Shown here piece after piece: positions 41,187 to 41,448 of a stretch of DNA of 41,448 bases. Each line of letters starts with the position of its first letter. Positions within the stretch are counted from its first letter, which is position 1. The stretch lies in NCBI GenBank assembly GCA_900544645.1, contig UQWG01000014.1, positions 1-41,448 on the forward strand, in the 5' to 3' direction. The stretch comes from an uncultured Collinsella sp. (GTDB taxonomy: Bacteria > Actinomycetota > Coriobacteriia > Coriobacteriales > Coriobacteriaceae). The notes beneath the pieces are model-generated. The model had not been told where the DNA came from and made no database searches. It saw only the letters and a list, made by a program, of their open reading frames with translations. The translations under genes were made by a program, and so were the position numbers.

Positions 41187-41348
41187 CGCCACGAAACCCG
41201 CCCATCTACTACGTTTGACTCGATACCCCTGACCATACCTTCGTTTTGAACAAAACCACAGGCGTTCTACCTGCGGTTTTGTTTTCGCGTTTTTTGGCAT
41301 GGTTAGGGGTAAGGGACTAAATGTAGTAGATGGGCCGGTTTCGTGGCG
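41187..41348. repeat. Hairpin element B with 30-bp arms
   Basis: The arms 41187-41216 and 41319-41348 are inverted copies over 30 bases with two mismatches. Inside, ACCCCTGACCAT (41225-41236) pairs with ATGGTTAGGGGT (41299-41310), and AAAACC (41252-41257) with GGTTTT (41275-41280). The core 41266-41307 matches 34 of 42 bases of the core in element A, at the same length. Confidence 0.75.
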
Positions 41349-41400
41349 AATCCTTCTCGCCTACGCACAAAAGCGCCGCCACGGAGGAGGGAGATACCTC

Positions 41401-41448
41401 CTGTCTCTTATACACATCTGACGCTGCCGACGAATAGCCTTGTGTAGA
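41401..41448 (+). other. Illumina Nextera adapter (not genomic)
   Basis: The sequence begins with the 19-base Tn5 mosaic end CTGTCTCTTATACACATCT (41401-41419), then GACGCTGCCGACGA (41420-41433), an 8-base index ATAGCCTT (41434-41441) and GTGTAGA (41442-41448). This is the read-through of the Nextera i5 side. The index is the reverse complement of AAGGCTAT, which I recall as i5 index S520. The genomic sequence ends at about 41400. Confidence 0.97.

Larger units (their letters stand above)
40882..41400. other. Gene-free stretch with large inverted repeats
   Basis: No credible gene lies after the response regulator. The stretch contains three overlapping or tandem palindromic structures (40902-40955, 40943-41094 and 41187-41348), described separately, and about 50 bases of unassigned sequence before the adapter. 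Confidence 0.7.

Noticed and set aside
40993..41232. 79-codon reading frame in the region after the response regulator
   Set aside because: It crosses large inverted repeats, has no ribosome binding site and no recognisable protein features.
40902..41348. CRISPR array or attC-like integron sites
   Set aside because: There are only two to three elements, with no regular spacers and no short identical repeats, and no cas or integrase gene nearby.
41401..41419. Tn5/IS50 mosaic end, suggesting a transposon end
   Set aside because: It is followed directly by Nextera adapter and index sequence, so it comes from library preparation and not from a mobile element.

Overview
This window is high-GC, densely coded bacterial DNA. 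It looks like the chromosome of a gut actinobacterium of the class Coriobacteriia, and a Collinsella-like genome is my best guess. The reasons are codon use, a 12-helix membrane LuxR regulator of the kind common in that class, an Eggerthella-type NRAMP-related magnesium transporter, and an OatA-like acyltransferase next to actinobacterial housekeeping genes. The taxonomic call is inference. The last 48 bases (41401-41448) are Illumina Nextera adapter, so the right edge is an assembly artefact.

Layout, left to right. A truncated pyrE (-) is followed by a long leader with a 23-codon ORF ahead of mgtA, a Mg2+ P-type ATPase. Next come a membrane LuxR regulator (-), then a four-gene + strand set: two zinc-ribbon proteins, an SPFH protein with C-terminal zinc ribbons, and a lipoprotein. 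This set resembles the YdjG/YdjI envelope proteins of Bacillus. A three-gene - strand sensor/kinase/regulator cluster with 4-base overlaps follows. Then come a DUF4867 gene, luxS, a nucleoside hydrolase and ribokinase (all -), and an OatA-like O-acetyltransferase (+).

From 20262 to 29500 all genes are on the - strand: an NRAMP-related Mg2+ transporter, its partner carrying PRC, MgtE_N and CBS domains plus an unusual membrane domain, a NodB-fold protein that has lost its metal histidines, PRC-barrel and YtxH proteins, an orphan cyanophycin-synthetase N-domain protein, a CNNM/CorC protein and a hemolysin III protein. After an alpha/beta hydrolase (+) and a DUF362 ferredoxin-like protein (-) come two ABC systems on the - strand (MacB/FtsX type, then ABC-2 type). 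The second is divergent from a NarL-type two-component system (+).

Magnesium is the recurring theme: mgtA, the NRMT-like transporter, the MgtE-like protein and the CNNM/CorC protein. Both mgtA and the MgtE/NRMT operon have long structured leaders. Intergenic DNA is rich in palindromic elements. The most striking are a three-copy family whose arms change in a compensatory way and a tandem pair of about 150-nt hairpins at the right end that share a core but have different self-complementary arms. No tRNA, rRNA, CRISPR array or insertion sequence was seen.
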